Part shown: piece after piece, positions 32,510 through 40,244 of the stretch | How positions within the stretch are numbered: position 1 is the first letter of the stretch | Layout of the letters: each line of letters opens with the position of its first letter | Assembly (NCBI RefSeq): GCF_900130025.1 | Contig: NZ_FQXR01000003.1 | Location: forward strand, 62,001 to 126,000 | Length of the DNA stretch: 64,000 nucleotides | Direction of reading: 5' to 3' | Source of the DNA: Sporanaerobacter acetigenes DSM 13106 | Lineage (GTDB): Bacteria; Bacillota; Clostridia; Tissierellales; Sporanaerobacteraceae | Position numbers and translations under genes: made by a program | The notes under the pieces: generated by a model | What the model was told of the DNA's origin: nothing | Seen by the model: the letters and a program-made list of their open reading frames with translations, nothing else | Databases searched by the model: none

Positions 32510-33838
32510 CTATGATACAATTTTTTGTAAAACACTTTTTTGCATACCATTTTCCAATAGCCTTTTCTGAAGCCCTAGAGAAATATTGTTTACTTTCTCA
32601 AACTGTCCAATAACTTTCTTTTTTCCATCAACTTCTATTACATCTTCTACATTATACTTATATAATGTATTAATTTTTCTATCTCCATTAGACAATATTT
32701 CACATTCTGTTATCTCCATAATTTTTCTTGACTTATCTTCTAGTCTCCTTGTGAATACTATTATAGGAAAAGCTTCAGTCACTAATGTATAAAGTGTTTC
32801 ATCTTTCATGTCATATTTTTGCTTACATAAAGTTATAAATCTTCTGTAAGTAGCTTCACATGAATTTGAATGAACTGTTGAAAGCACTCCATGACCAGTT
32901 CTAGCTGCTTCTTGAGCTGCAAAAGCTTCAGCAGACTTCATTTCCCCTACAACTATTATATCTGGGTTTGATGTAAGCGCATACTCTAAAAGTTTTTCCT
33001 GATCAACAACTTCCTTTGGGTTTTCACTTTCTTTTGTTACTGTATGAACTACAGAATTAGTAATTTTCCCATATTTATCTCGTCTAATTAAATTAAACTC
33101 TCTAACATTGTTTTCTATTGTATATATCCTTTTATCGTCAGGGATGGTAGAAAGAATAGCATCAAGCAATGTTGTCTTGCCAGAAGTAGTAGCTCCTGCA
33201 ACACATATACTGATACCATATCTTGATAAATCAGCTAATATATTAAACATTTCTTCCGTAGCAGTTCCAAGTCTTACAAAATCGTCTATCTTTAATTTTT
33301 TAGGATTAACTAACCTTATGGATGCAACGACTCCTATCTCATCATCAATTACAGGAGGACAAAAAGCAGTAATCCTTATATTTCCTGCAATATGTCCCCT
33401 TACAACAGGATTTGCATAATCAAGTACCATACCTGAATTTTGCAATAATCTCCTAACAACATCAAGAGCATGACCAGGAGATAAAAACTTCTCTTCTGGA
33501 GAAACTTCATCTCCATTAGAAAAAGTTATTTTTATATCCTCCCATGAATTTATATTAATTTCTTCAATATCTTTAGAGAATAAATATGGTGTTAAAAATG
33601 AGAATTCTGCCATTTCAGCATAAAGTTTTTCTATCAATTGCTCTGTTGTATATTCTTCAACTGAAATATTATAATCCATCAAATACTTTGAAATGTACAT
33701 TTTTAATTGCTTTTCTTGAGTTTTCTTATTTTTTGAAATAACTACTGCATATTTTGAAGAAATATATTCTTGTACATCTTTGAGTACTTCCTGAAAAGAT
33801 TTTTCATTTGACTTAAAAAACAATTCAGCTTTATTCAA
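32510..33838 (-). CDS. cpaF: CpaF/TadA-type secretion ATPase
   Basis: 442-aa type II/IV secretion ATPase. Walker A GATTSGKTTLLDAIL near residue 220, the Asp box and Walker B (NPDIIVVGEMKSAEAFAA) near 295, and the His box HGVLSTVHSNS near 320. The N-terminal EINSWEDIKITF block is typical of CpaF. TTG start behind aggaggtaa, overlapping the TadZ gene. It is the motor for the Tad pilus part of the element. Confidence 0.9.
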   Translation of the reverse strand: MNKAELFFKSNEKSFQEVLKDVQEYISSKYAVVISKNKKTQEKQLKMYISKYLMDYNISVEEYTTEQLIEKLYAEMAEFSFLTPYLFSKDIEEININSWEDIKITFSNGDEVSPEEKFLSPGHALDVVRRLLQNSGMVLDYANPVVRGHIAGNIRITAFCPPVIDDEIGVVASIRLVNPKKLKIDDFVRLGTATEEMFNILADLSRYGISICVAGATTSGKTTLLDAILSTIPDDKRIYTIENNVREFNLIRRDKYGKITNSVVHTVTKESENPKEVVDQEKLLEYALTSNPDIIVVGEMKSAEAFAAQEAARTGHGVLSTVHSNSCEATYRRFITLCKQKYDMKDETLYTLVTEAFPIIVFTRRLEDKSRKIMEITECEILSNGDRKINTLYKYNVEDVIEVDGKKKVIGQFEKVNNISLGLQKRLLENGMQKSVLQKIVS

Positions 33839-34682
33839 TACTTATTACCTCCTGTATTATTTCTTTTATTATTCTTTCATAATCTTTTCCTTCCTTCGAA
33901 TTCAAATCATTAAATAAGCATCCTTCAGTATATTGTCTCTCAATCTCATCTATATGCTGAAGATATATTCCATTTCCTTTTATTGCACTGTTTATAGTAT
34001 CTTGAGCTTGATAGTCTTTAACATTAGAAACTACCTTTAAATGATTATCAAGCTGAAATCGTTGATCTATTAATAAAGGTAGTACCGATTGAAAATATGA
34101 AATTCCTTTGAAATCTGCTGTTGATAGCCTTATAACCTTATCGGCTATTTCAAGGCTACAAATTGTTAATATACTCTCTGTTATTATACTGGAACAATCT
34201 ATTACAATATAATCTGCCAAATGTCTCATTAAAATCAATAGATCTACAACCCTTTCTTTTGTATACTCAGCATAAGTCAAAGAATTTTCTCCTTTCATAT
34301 AACCTAAAAAAGCTATATATGAATTATTCTTGATTGGCGTAATGCAATTCTCCAATATAACTTCTTGATCTATATTTGGAGAAGTCAGTACCTTTCCTAT
34401 AGATTGTTCTTTTTTCTCTAAAGTAGGGAAAAAAACAGGTATTGAAGGACAAAAAACATCATCAAAAACAACTATAACATTCTTTTTTCTTGCTGCAAGT
34501 TCCTTTGCTATTTTCACACTTGTCACAGTCTTTCCACTACTAGGACTACCCCATACTGCTATAATTTGATTTTCCTTTTTATATTGACTATTCTTCTGAA
34601 TCTTGCCTTTCTCCTTCAATTTCGGCATTAGTATTTTGGGTAAATTCAACTTTGGTATCTGCATCTTCTTCAACTTCTCCAC
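33831..34682 (-). CDS. TadZ/CpaE-like ATPase
   Basis: 283 aa with a MinD-type P-loop (IIAVWGSPSSGKTVTSVKIAKELAARKKNVIVV near residue 45) and DYIVIDCSS. It works with CpaF in pilus placement in Tad systems. The proposed GTG start (behind gggagggg) lies 95 bp inside the CpaB gene, so the two overlap in different frames. A later start at the ATG (MQIPK) is possible. Confidence 0.75.
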   Translation of the reverse strand: MEKLKKMQIPKLNLPKILMPKLKEKGKIQKNSQYKKENQIIAVWGSPSSGKTVTSVKIAKELAARKKNVIVVFDDVFCPSIPVFFPTLEKKEQSIGKVLTSPNIDQEVILENCITPIKNNSYIAFLGYMKGENSLTYAEYTKERVVDLLILMRHLADYIVIDCSSIITESILTICSLEIADKVIRLSTADFKGISYFQSVLPLLIDQRFQLDNHLKVVSNVKDYQAQDTINSAIKGNGIYLQHIDEIERQYTEGCLFNDLNSKEGKDYERIIKEIIQEVISIE

Positions 34683-35415
34683 TATTCTCCCCTCCCTGTT
34701 TTATAGATTGAATATATTCATCTTGAATTTGTAAATATTTTTCTTTTTCTAATCCCCTGTAAACTAATGCAAGGTGAATATTTCCACTTTGTTCACACAT
34801 AATAAGTTTTTCAGCTTGTACATCTCCTACGATAAGAGTTACCGTAGCTGGAAGTTCTTCCTCTTCTTCTTTTTCAATATCCCTTTCTTCCTTATCTGCT
34901 CCTTCTTTGGTAGTTACTGCCAATACTTCAACATATCTTAATTCAGGAACAATAGAAGTACTCTTATCCTCATTGGTAGATATTACAGATACAATATCTC
35001 CTGGTTTCAATTTTCCCGATAGACCAGCTGCAAAGTTTTTAATTGTAATTGATACAGCCATTTTATCTTCACCTAGATCGTATAAATATGAATCTATATT
35101 GGATTTTACATTTGAAATTTTAGAAGATAGAAAATAATCATCTTTATATATATTCTCTTTTGCATATTTCCCAACAACATCATCTGACTTTTTTATTACA
35201 CTTCCAGGTAAATTATATCCTCCTACTTTTATCTTGATAACTTTATCCGAAGTTATCTTTTCACCTTTCTTTATATCTTTACCAGCTCGTACTATCTCAA
35301 CTTGACTTTTCATAGCATTACTCAGCAAAGGAGTAATACCAAAGCTTATTACAAGAGCTAATACAATACTTGCTATTCCTAAAACAGTTCTATTTTTTAG
35401 AAATTTTTTTGCCAA
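34588..35415 (-). CDS. cpaB: CpaB/RcpC-like SAF-domain protein
   Basis: 275 aa. An N-terminal membrane helix (VLGIASIVLALVISFGITPLLS) is followed by a SAF domain (EIVRAGKDIKKGEKITSDKVIKIKVGGYNLPGSVI) and an RcpC-type beta domain (AVSITIKNFAAGLSGKLKPGDIVSVIST). CpaB is the periplasmic/extracellular secretion-linked part of Tad pili. The C-terminus is acidic. Confidence 0.82.
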   Translation of the reverse strand: MAKKFLKNRTVLGIASIVLALVISFGITPLLSNAMKSQVEIVRAGKDIKKGEKITSDKVIKIKVGGYNLPGSVIKKSDDVVGKYAKENIYKDDYFLSSKISNVKSNIDSYLYDLGEDKMAVSITIKNFAAGLSGKLKPGDIVSVISTNEDKSTSIVPELRYVEVLAVTTKEGADKEERDIEKEEEEELPATVTLIVGDVQAEKLIMCEQSGNIHLALVYRGLEKEKYLQIQDEYIQSIKQGGENSGEVEEDADTKVEFTQNTNAEIEGERQDSEE

Positions 35416-35430
35416 AATATCATCCTCCTA

Positions 35431-35829
35431 TCAAATCAAAAGTGATATAAAACACCCTATGGTCAAATATGGGGCCATAGGGATTGTATCTTTTCTATTT
35501 CTTTTAAAAACAACAGTTACAAATATAGCTAGAAACTGTCCTACGATTAAAGCTATGGTTCCCTTCATCAGTCCTAGAAAAAAGCCTATAGCAGCTACTA
35601 ATTTAATATCACCTCCTCCTATACTATTTTCATCAAACAAAACTGCCATTATAAACGGTATTGGAAGAACAAAAAAACCTATGAGAGATTGAAATAAACT
35701 GAAATCATAAAGCAAAGAAGATATCATGATTATCACATGAACTTTATCAGGAATAATCCTTTTTTTTAAATCTTCATATCCTGCATATACCAAAGTTATC
35801 GTAAAAATCAAGTTTTTTAATGCTAACAT
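35431..35829 (-). CDS. A24-type prepilin peptidase (TadV/CpaA)
   Basis: 132 aa with multiple membrane helices. The two catalytic aspartates lie in YEDLKKRIIPDKVH (residue ~20) and GGGDIKLVAAIGFFLGL, the GxGD signature of type IV prepilin peptidases. The short form without an N-methylation domain is usual for Tad systems. It should cut the leaders of the pseudopilins at 30273, 29737 and perhaps 37254. Confidence 0.88.
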   Translation of the reverse strand: MLALKNLIFTITLVYAGYEDLKKRIIPDKVHVIIMISSLLYDFSLFQSLIGFFVLPIPFIMAVLFDENSIGGGDIKLVAAIGFFLGLMKGTIALIVGQFLAIFVTVVFKRNRKDTIPMAPYLTIGCFISLLI

Positions 35830-35830
35830 A

Positions 35831-36151
35831 CTACTTTAATTCATCTAAAGATTTATATTCATACTTTTTTTGGGATTTTGCAAAATTTATCATATTGCAA
35901 ATTTGATTATAAGCCGATAAATTTGTAGTATCTTTTACAAAAAACATAATGCTACCTCCAATAGAAGTTAAAAAAACAACAGAGCAAAGCACTATATTTT
36001 TAGTAATAAAATAAATAAAAACATCAATCAGTGTTGATATCCCAACAGTAATCAATGTTTTTATAGCTTCATCTTTTCCAAATCCATCCCAATATTCATT
36101 TTTTTCCTTTAATCCCATAGGTATATATAAATCATATTTATCTTCTTCCAT
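35831..36151 (-). CDS. PrgI/VirB3-like protein
   Basis: Start at the ATG at 36151 behind gggggagg (106 aa). YDLYIPMGLKEKNEYWDGFGKDEAIKTL opens the chain, followed by two membrane helices (LITVGISTLIDVFIYFI and VLCSVVFLTSIGGSIMFFV), the usual PrgI-family layout of Gram-positive T4SS. It probably sits at the VirB3 position next to VirB4. Confidence 0.78.
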   Translation of the reverse strand: MEEDKYDLYIPMGLKEKNEYWDGFGKDEAIKTLITVGISTLIDVFIYFITKNIVLCSVVFLTSIGGSIMFFVKDTTNLSAYNQICNMINFAKSQKKYEYKSLDELK

Positions 36152-36165
36152 AATCAAACCTCCCC

Positions 36166-36372
36166 CTACCCAAAATAGTATATAGCAATATCTTTTAACT
36201 GCCATACACTTTCAGCAAGTATATAAAAAATAAGTGTATTCCTCATCCTTCTTTTATATACTTCTATTTCTTCATTGTGAGTAGCCTTCACAAAGCAATA
36301 TGCTATACGGGCACCTACTCCTGCCCGTACAAGCCAAATTAGAACATTAGATAATTCTACAAGTGTATCCAT
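36166..36372 (-). CDS. Small membrane protein, 68 aa
   Basis: ATG at 36372 behind GGTG. Two hydrophobic segments (NVLIWLVRAGVGARIAYCFV and RNTLIFYILAESVWQLKDIAIYYF). It lies between the TrbL/VirB6-like and PrgI genes. Conserved small proteins occupy this place in clostridial conjugation clusters, but I know no function. Confidence 0.65.
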   Translation of the reverse strand: MDTLVELSNVLIWLVRAGVGARIAYCFVKATHNEEIEVYKRRMRNTLIFYILAESVWQLKDIAIYYFG

Positions 36373-36381
36373 GTTTTTCAC

Positions 36382-37203
36382 CTATCTCGCTGCAAATTTA
36401 AGCATCTGAAATATTCTTGCTCCTGAATAAATATTGCTTATTCCATTTCCTTCAGGTAATACTAGGAACTCTTGCAAAAATCGCGGAGTTCTAATTCCCA
36501 TTATAAGAGCAGCAAGCCCCCATAAAGAATCTCCACCCATCATAAATGTAAATGCAAGTTTTGTTAATACAACTTGGACTAAAAGTGTTAATGAAACCTG
36601 CAAAAGTTTTTGAATATAGGTTTTAAATACCCCTTTATCTGCATCCATTAGCCCCACACAAGCAAGTGGAAGACCTATTCTCAACATCAACATCTGTATT
36701 CCTTTACCTATAAACTGAATGTAAAGAATTAGATAGACAATAAAAAATACAAGTGTAAACACCGCATAGAATATTCTTCCATTAACTATCCTAGCTAACA
36801 AAGAAGAAAAATCAATATCAGTGCTTAACCCTATTGCATTTAATACCCTATCTGTTCCATCTATTATTATATTTGCTAACCATCCATACATTACACCAAA
36901 ACATAAAGCTATGGCCATTGCTCTAAAAAAATTAATAAGCAGCCCAACTGGTTCAGCATCAGGATCCCCATCTGTCCAAAGTATATAAGTTTCAAAGCCC
37001 TTCTTCAAAAATTTTAATACTATCATTGAAATTCCAAATTCCAGAAATATCTTAGAAACATCATCAAATCCTCCTACATTCATACTGAACATGACTTTTT
37101 CAGGATACAATGCAATAGAAACAACATTTAAAAGCTTATCACCAAAAGTATCTAAGTATCCTTCAAGAAATTCAGTAATAAGGAGTATTATTAATTTAGA
37201 CAT
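36382..37203 (-). CDS. TrbL/VirB6-like polytopic membrane protein
   Basis: 273 aa with about six membrane helices, including LINFFRAMAIALCFGVMYGWLANIIID and AVFTLVFFIVYLILYIQFIGKG. The pattern LMLRIGLPLACVGLMDADKGVF...YIQKLLQVSLTLLVQVVLTKL is typical of the TrbL/VirB6 family that forms the T4SS inner-membrane channel. Start behind aaggag. It follows the pilin-like gene at 37254 by one terminator-bearing gap. Confidence 0.75.
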   Translation of the reverse strand: MSKLIILLITEFLEGYLDTFGDKLLNVVSIALYPEKVMFSMNVGGFDDVSKIFLEFGISMIVLKFLKKGFETYILWTDGDPDAEPVGLLINFFRAMAIALCFGVMYGWLANIIIDGTDRVLNAIGLSTDIDFSSLLARIVNGRIFYAVFTLVFFIVYLILYIQFIGKGIQMLMLRIGLPLACVGLMDADKGVFKTYIQKLLQVSLTLLVQVVLTKLAFTFMMGGDSLWGLAALIMGIRTPRFLQEFLVLPEGNGISNIYSGARIFQMLKFAAR

Positions 37204-37225
37204 TTACTAACTCCTTTCTTTTCAA

Positions 37226-37256
37226 GAAAAACGAGCTAAAGGTCTTGCTCGTTTTA
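37226..37256 (-). terminator. Hairpin between pilin-like and VirB6-like genes
   Basis: AAAACGAGC/GCTCGTTTT stem with a 10-nt loop and terminal T on the minus strand. It overlaps the stop of the 77-aa gene and probably reduces transcription into the VirB6-like gene, giving more pilin than channel protein. Confidence 0.6.
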
Positions 37257-37487
37257 TCCTTTATAATTGAACATATCTTGTATTCGTGTCTTCAACGTTG
37301 GCATTATTGTATCACCCCAAAGGGCATATATACCGGCCAATACTAAAGCACCTATCACTACTGCCATTAAAATTTTGATTCCTGAATCTACATAACCTTC
37401 TCCTCCTTGTTTGCACTTAATCTTTCTATACATCTTTGTTTGAAACCCCATGAATCTTTTACCTATTGATTTCTTTACTCTTTCCAT
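37254..37487 (-). CDS. Flp-pilin-like small protein (DUF6133 type), 77 aa
   Basis: Basic N-terminal leader of about 30 residues, then GEGYVDSGIKILMAVVIGALVLAGIYALWGDTIMPTL: a Gly/Glu processing-like site followed by a hydrophobic pilin helix. This is the pattern I know as DUF6133 in clostridial ICEs. Likely the major Tad-type pilin, to be cut by the peptidase at 35431. Start behind ggagg. Confidence 0.68.
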   Translation of the reverse strand: MERVKKSIGKRFMGFQTKMYRKIKCKQGGEGYVDSGIKILMAVVIGALVLAGIYALWGDTIMPTLKTRIQDMFNYKG

Positions 37488-37508
37488 AAAATTTTCCTCC
37501 TTTTTAGT

Positions 37509-37883
37509 TTATTTAAAATAACCACTAACTACAGTTATAATGGCTCCTGAAACAACTGCACCTATTGTACATCCTATTGCAACCTTTATTCTTGTAGCCC
37601 ATTTTTTCTGATCCATCTCATCTGCTGCACCTTTTCTGATGAAAAAATATGCAGTAAATACAATACCAACTGGAATTGCAACAACAGGAAGATAAGAACC
37701 AAGGTCATTGAGCATCTTCTCAAGGCCTTTTGCTATTTTAGAGTTTTGAATGCTTTCTGCAAATGCAACATTTGCTTGAATTGTTGAAAACATTATTAAA
37801 AATATAAAAATTTTACTTTTACTAGTATACCTTTTTCTATTATTCGTACATCTTCCAAATTTCCCATAAGGCAATTTTTTCAT
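37509..37883 (-). CDS. VirB2/TrbC-like membrane pilin
   Basis: A signal-type helix (IFIFLIMFSTIQANVAFA, ending near residue 43) is followed by SIQNSKIAKGLEKMLNDLGSYLPVVAIPVGIVFTAYFFIRK and a second helix, the VirB2 two-helix hairpin. It overlaps the end of virD4 by 44 bp. The ATG is very close to its ribosome-binding site (aaggag), so the TTG three codons on is an alternative start. Confidence 0.65.
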   Translation of the reverse strand: MKKLPYGKFGRCTNNRKRYTSKSKIFIFLIMFSTIQANVAFAESIQNSKIAKGLEKMLNDLGSYLPVVAIPVGIVFTAYFFIRKGAADEMDQKKWATRIKVAIGCTIGAVVSGAIITVVSGYFK

Positions 37884-39327
37884 CTCCTTTTCTTGCAGGT
37901 CGTCTATTTTCTCTTGCTTCCCTAACTAATCTGTTATGTTCTTCATTCCCAAGTCCTAACATATTATTAAACTCCCATTTACTTAAATCAGGAGCAAACA
38001 TTATAGCTGGATTTCCTCTTGACATAACCAAGCTATAAGGTCTTTCAATAAGCTTTATTTCATTGGTTGTCAAAAGCGGTCTACCAGTTAAATTGATACT
38101 TTGAGAAGATGAACCTGCTGAATATTTTCCATGAGAAGAACTTAAAGAATATGTTGAAACTGTATAATTTCCAAGTCTTTTTGATATTTCCTCTAAAGTT
38201 TCTGTATCATTAGTCTGAAGGTAAATCCAATTTTGACAGTTTCCTCTAATTATCTTTGATTCTTCTTTTCCATATTTTTTATCTAGCTGTGCAAAATCTT
38301 GTAAAAATAAATTAAATCGAATCCCCCTTCCTCCTCCTACTGTAAGTTTGGTCGCAAAATCGGGAATTTGTGTAAAGTTTCCAAATTCATCCAGTATAAA
38401 ATTAACCCTCCTTTCTAGTCTTCCTCCTCTTTCATCTGCAACCTTTACTAGCTGTTCATAAACTTGTGATACTAAGAGACTTGCTAAACTATAATAAGTC
38501 GTTGTTTCATCAGGCAAAATAATAAATAGAGCCATCTTTTTTCTACCTAAATCTTTAGGATCAAAATCACTTTTGTTAGTCATAGAATATATCTTAGGAT
38601 TAGTAAATAACCTAAGAGTTGTCAAAGCAGCAGTAAAAAAACTCCCTCGTGTTTTTGAAGGAGCTATTTCTGATATAGCTATAAGTCCCCTAGAAGGATG
38701 AGCAGCATCTAATTCTTTCATGTAATCTGTAATAGGCATTGATTTATCAATAGTCTTGTACATATTGGCAATAAAAAAATATGTGTTAGTCATATTTTGA
38801 TACTTTGTATTATATTTACCTCTGTTATCATACACCACATTCATAATAGATCCAGCTATAGTTGAAGCCTCTCCATTTGTCCATATTTTTTCACCTTTAG
38901 CTTCTCCCACTAAAGCTGATGTAATATCCCATGCACATTCTATTGCTCCCGGAATATCATTTATTTTAACTGCATCTATTGTAGGCTGCAGAAAATTATA
39001 TCTATCACTTTTTAATGGATTTTTAAAATCTATTGCTATAACTTCATAACCTAATCTTTTTAGAAATGGAGTTGTATAATTATATAGTTCTCCTTTTGGA
39101 TCTGACATAACCATACTTTCTCCAGCTAATCCAAGAGTACAAATAGTTGGTATAACTACATGTCTAGATTTTCCTGATCTAGTGGAACCTATACAAATAG
39201 TATGAACATCATCTCCTATAGCATATATTTTCTCTGTCCCTTTTTCTTTTGACATTCCTAGTACAATACCTGCTTCGTTAAAATATGGAGTTTTCTCAAC
39301 AATTTCTTGAACTAATTCTATTTTCAT
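37840..39327 (-). CDS. virD4: VirD4/TraG-type coupling protein, ATPase part
   Basis: 495 aa from the ATG at 39327 behind gggaggtg. Walker A IGSTRSGKSRHVVIPTI near residue 48; SMVMSDPKGELYNYTTPFLKRLGYEVIAIDFKNPLKSDRYNFLQ; Walker B RVNFILDEFGNF near 305; then GIRFNLFLQDFAQL and the LQTNDTETLEEISKRLG closing block. This couples the relaxosome and protein substrates to the channel. The N-terminal membrane part normally fused to it is a separate gene here (39296-39778). Confidence 0.92.
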   Translation of the reverse strand: MKIELVQEIVEKTPYFNEAGIVLGMSKEKGTEKIYAIGDDVHTICIGSTRSGKSRHVVIPTICTLGLAGESMVMSDPKGELYNYTTPFLKRLGYEVIAIDFKNPLKSDRYNFLQPTIDAVKINDIPGAIECAWDITSALVGEAKGEKIWTNGEASTIAGSIMNVVYDNRGKYNTKYQNMTNTYFFIANMYKTIDKSMPITDYMKELDAAHPSRGLIAISEIAPSKTRGSFFTAALTTLRLFTNPKIYSMTNKSDFDPKDLGRKKMALFIILPDETTTYYSLASLLVSQVYEQLVKVADERGGRLERRVNFILDEFGNFTQIPDFATKLTVGGGRGIRFNLFLQDFAQLDKKYGKEESKIIRGNCQNWIYLQTNDTETLEEISKRLGNYTVSTYSLSSSHGKYSAGSSSQSINLTGRPLLTTNEIKLIERPYSLVMSRGNPAIMFAPDLSKWEFNNMLGLGNEEHNRLVREARENRRPARKGDEKIALWEIWKMYE

Positions 39328-39778
39328 CACCTCCCTTCATATTTTTTAAATCATCATATCCATATTTCAATAAATTCTTAATCTCTTTATCTTGTTTAAT
39401 TTCTAATATAGTAAAAGCTTTTTCCTTCTCTTTTTCCGTCATAAATCTTGCGGAGCCATGTTGTTTCTGACCTGCTGGTACAGGAATACTTATTGCTGGA
39501 GTAATTTGTATCAAGTCACTCTCATAAGCTCTGTCATTTGAAAAAAAGTAAATAAAATTCATTATTATTAGCAACAGTTCAAAACATCCAAGTAGCTTTA
39601 AAGCATTTCTACTGTTCTTTATTATCTCAAATGATTTTTGAATCTTGAAAATATGAATATCAATTTTGCCTTTAGACAACAAAGTATCTAAATACACAGA
39701 AAAATATATACTGCCAATAGTTCCTAATATAAGAATTAAAATTGATACTCCAATTTTAAATTTCTTCTGTTTGCTCAA
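39296..39778 (-). CDS. VirD4 N-terminal membrane module encoded separately
   Basis: Preferred start is the TTG at 39778 behind GGGAGG (160 aa). Two membrane helices (IGVSILILILGTIGSIYFSVYLD and ALKLLGCFELLLIIMNFIYFF) are followed by VPAGQKQHGSARFMTEKEKEKAF, the sequence that in one-chain VirD4 proteins sits between the membrane anchor and the ATPase. It ends 32 bp inside the ATPase gene in another frame. Translation of the second gene restarts at a ribosome-binding site within the first. Confidence 0.75.
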   Translation of the reverse strand: MSKQKKFKIGVSILILILGTIGSIYFSVYLDTLLSKGKIDIHIFKIQKSFEIIKNSRNALKLLGCFELLLIIMNFIYFFSNDRAYESDLIQITPAISIPVPAGQKQHGSARFMTEKEKEKAFTILEIKQDKEIKNLLKYGYDDLKNMKGGDENRISSRNC

Positions 39779-40004
39779 ACATTTCCCTCCCTTCTTGTTC
39801 ATCTTCTTGCAAAATAATCTGTATAACCTCCCTTTCTAATATTGCTTTTTTCTTTTTCAATGCCATATTAATAACTTTTAGTTTCTTCCACTCATCTATA
39901 TTTAGCGTTTTATAGTCATTATTATATTTTTTCATCAGTTCTATTGTTATAGATGTGAAAAGAAGTGAAAAAATAATAAGCACTATTGTCATTAAAAAAA
40001 TCAT
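39756..40004 (-). CDS. Small membrane protein, 82 aa
   Basis: One N-terminal helix (IFLMTIVLIIFSLLFTSITIELM) and a charged tail (KKKKAILEREVIQIILQEDEQEG). Start behind gggag. It overlaps the following VirD4-anchor gene slightly. Unknown; probably a T4SS accessory factor. Confidence 0.6.
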   Translation of the reverse strand: MIFLMTIVLIIFSLLFTSITIELMKKYNNDYKTLNIDEWKKLKVINMALKKKKAILEREVIQIILQEDEQEGREMFEQTEEI

Positions 40005-40222
40005 TTCATATCTCCCTTCTTTTCTTTTATTTTTTGAAGTTTTCTTATTTCATTTATTAATCTTTCATTTTCACTACAAATGTAGTCATACTCATCCTCT
40101 ACAATCCTTATATTCCCATTGACAATATATGAAGATATAGGTTCTGCTATTTTTTTATAAATAAATAATCCCAATGATGGTATTATCAATAATAGTAAAG
40201 CATATGATACTTTCCAAGTCAT
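40001..40222 (-). CDS. Small membrane protein with coiled-coil tail, 73 aa
   Basis: ATG at 40222 behind aggagg. A single membrane helix (VSYALLLLIIPSLGLFIY) then a short beta stretch and a helical tail (ENERLINEIRKLQKIKEKKG). It overlaps the next gene by 4 bp. Unknown function. Confidence 0.6.
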   Translation of the reverse strand: MTWKVSYALLLLIIPSLGLFIYKKIAEPISSYIVNGNIRIVEDEYDYICSENERLINEIRKLQKIKEKKGDMK

Positions 40223-40244
40223 TTTATAGCCTCCTAAAATTATT

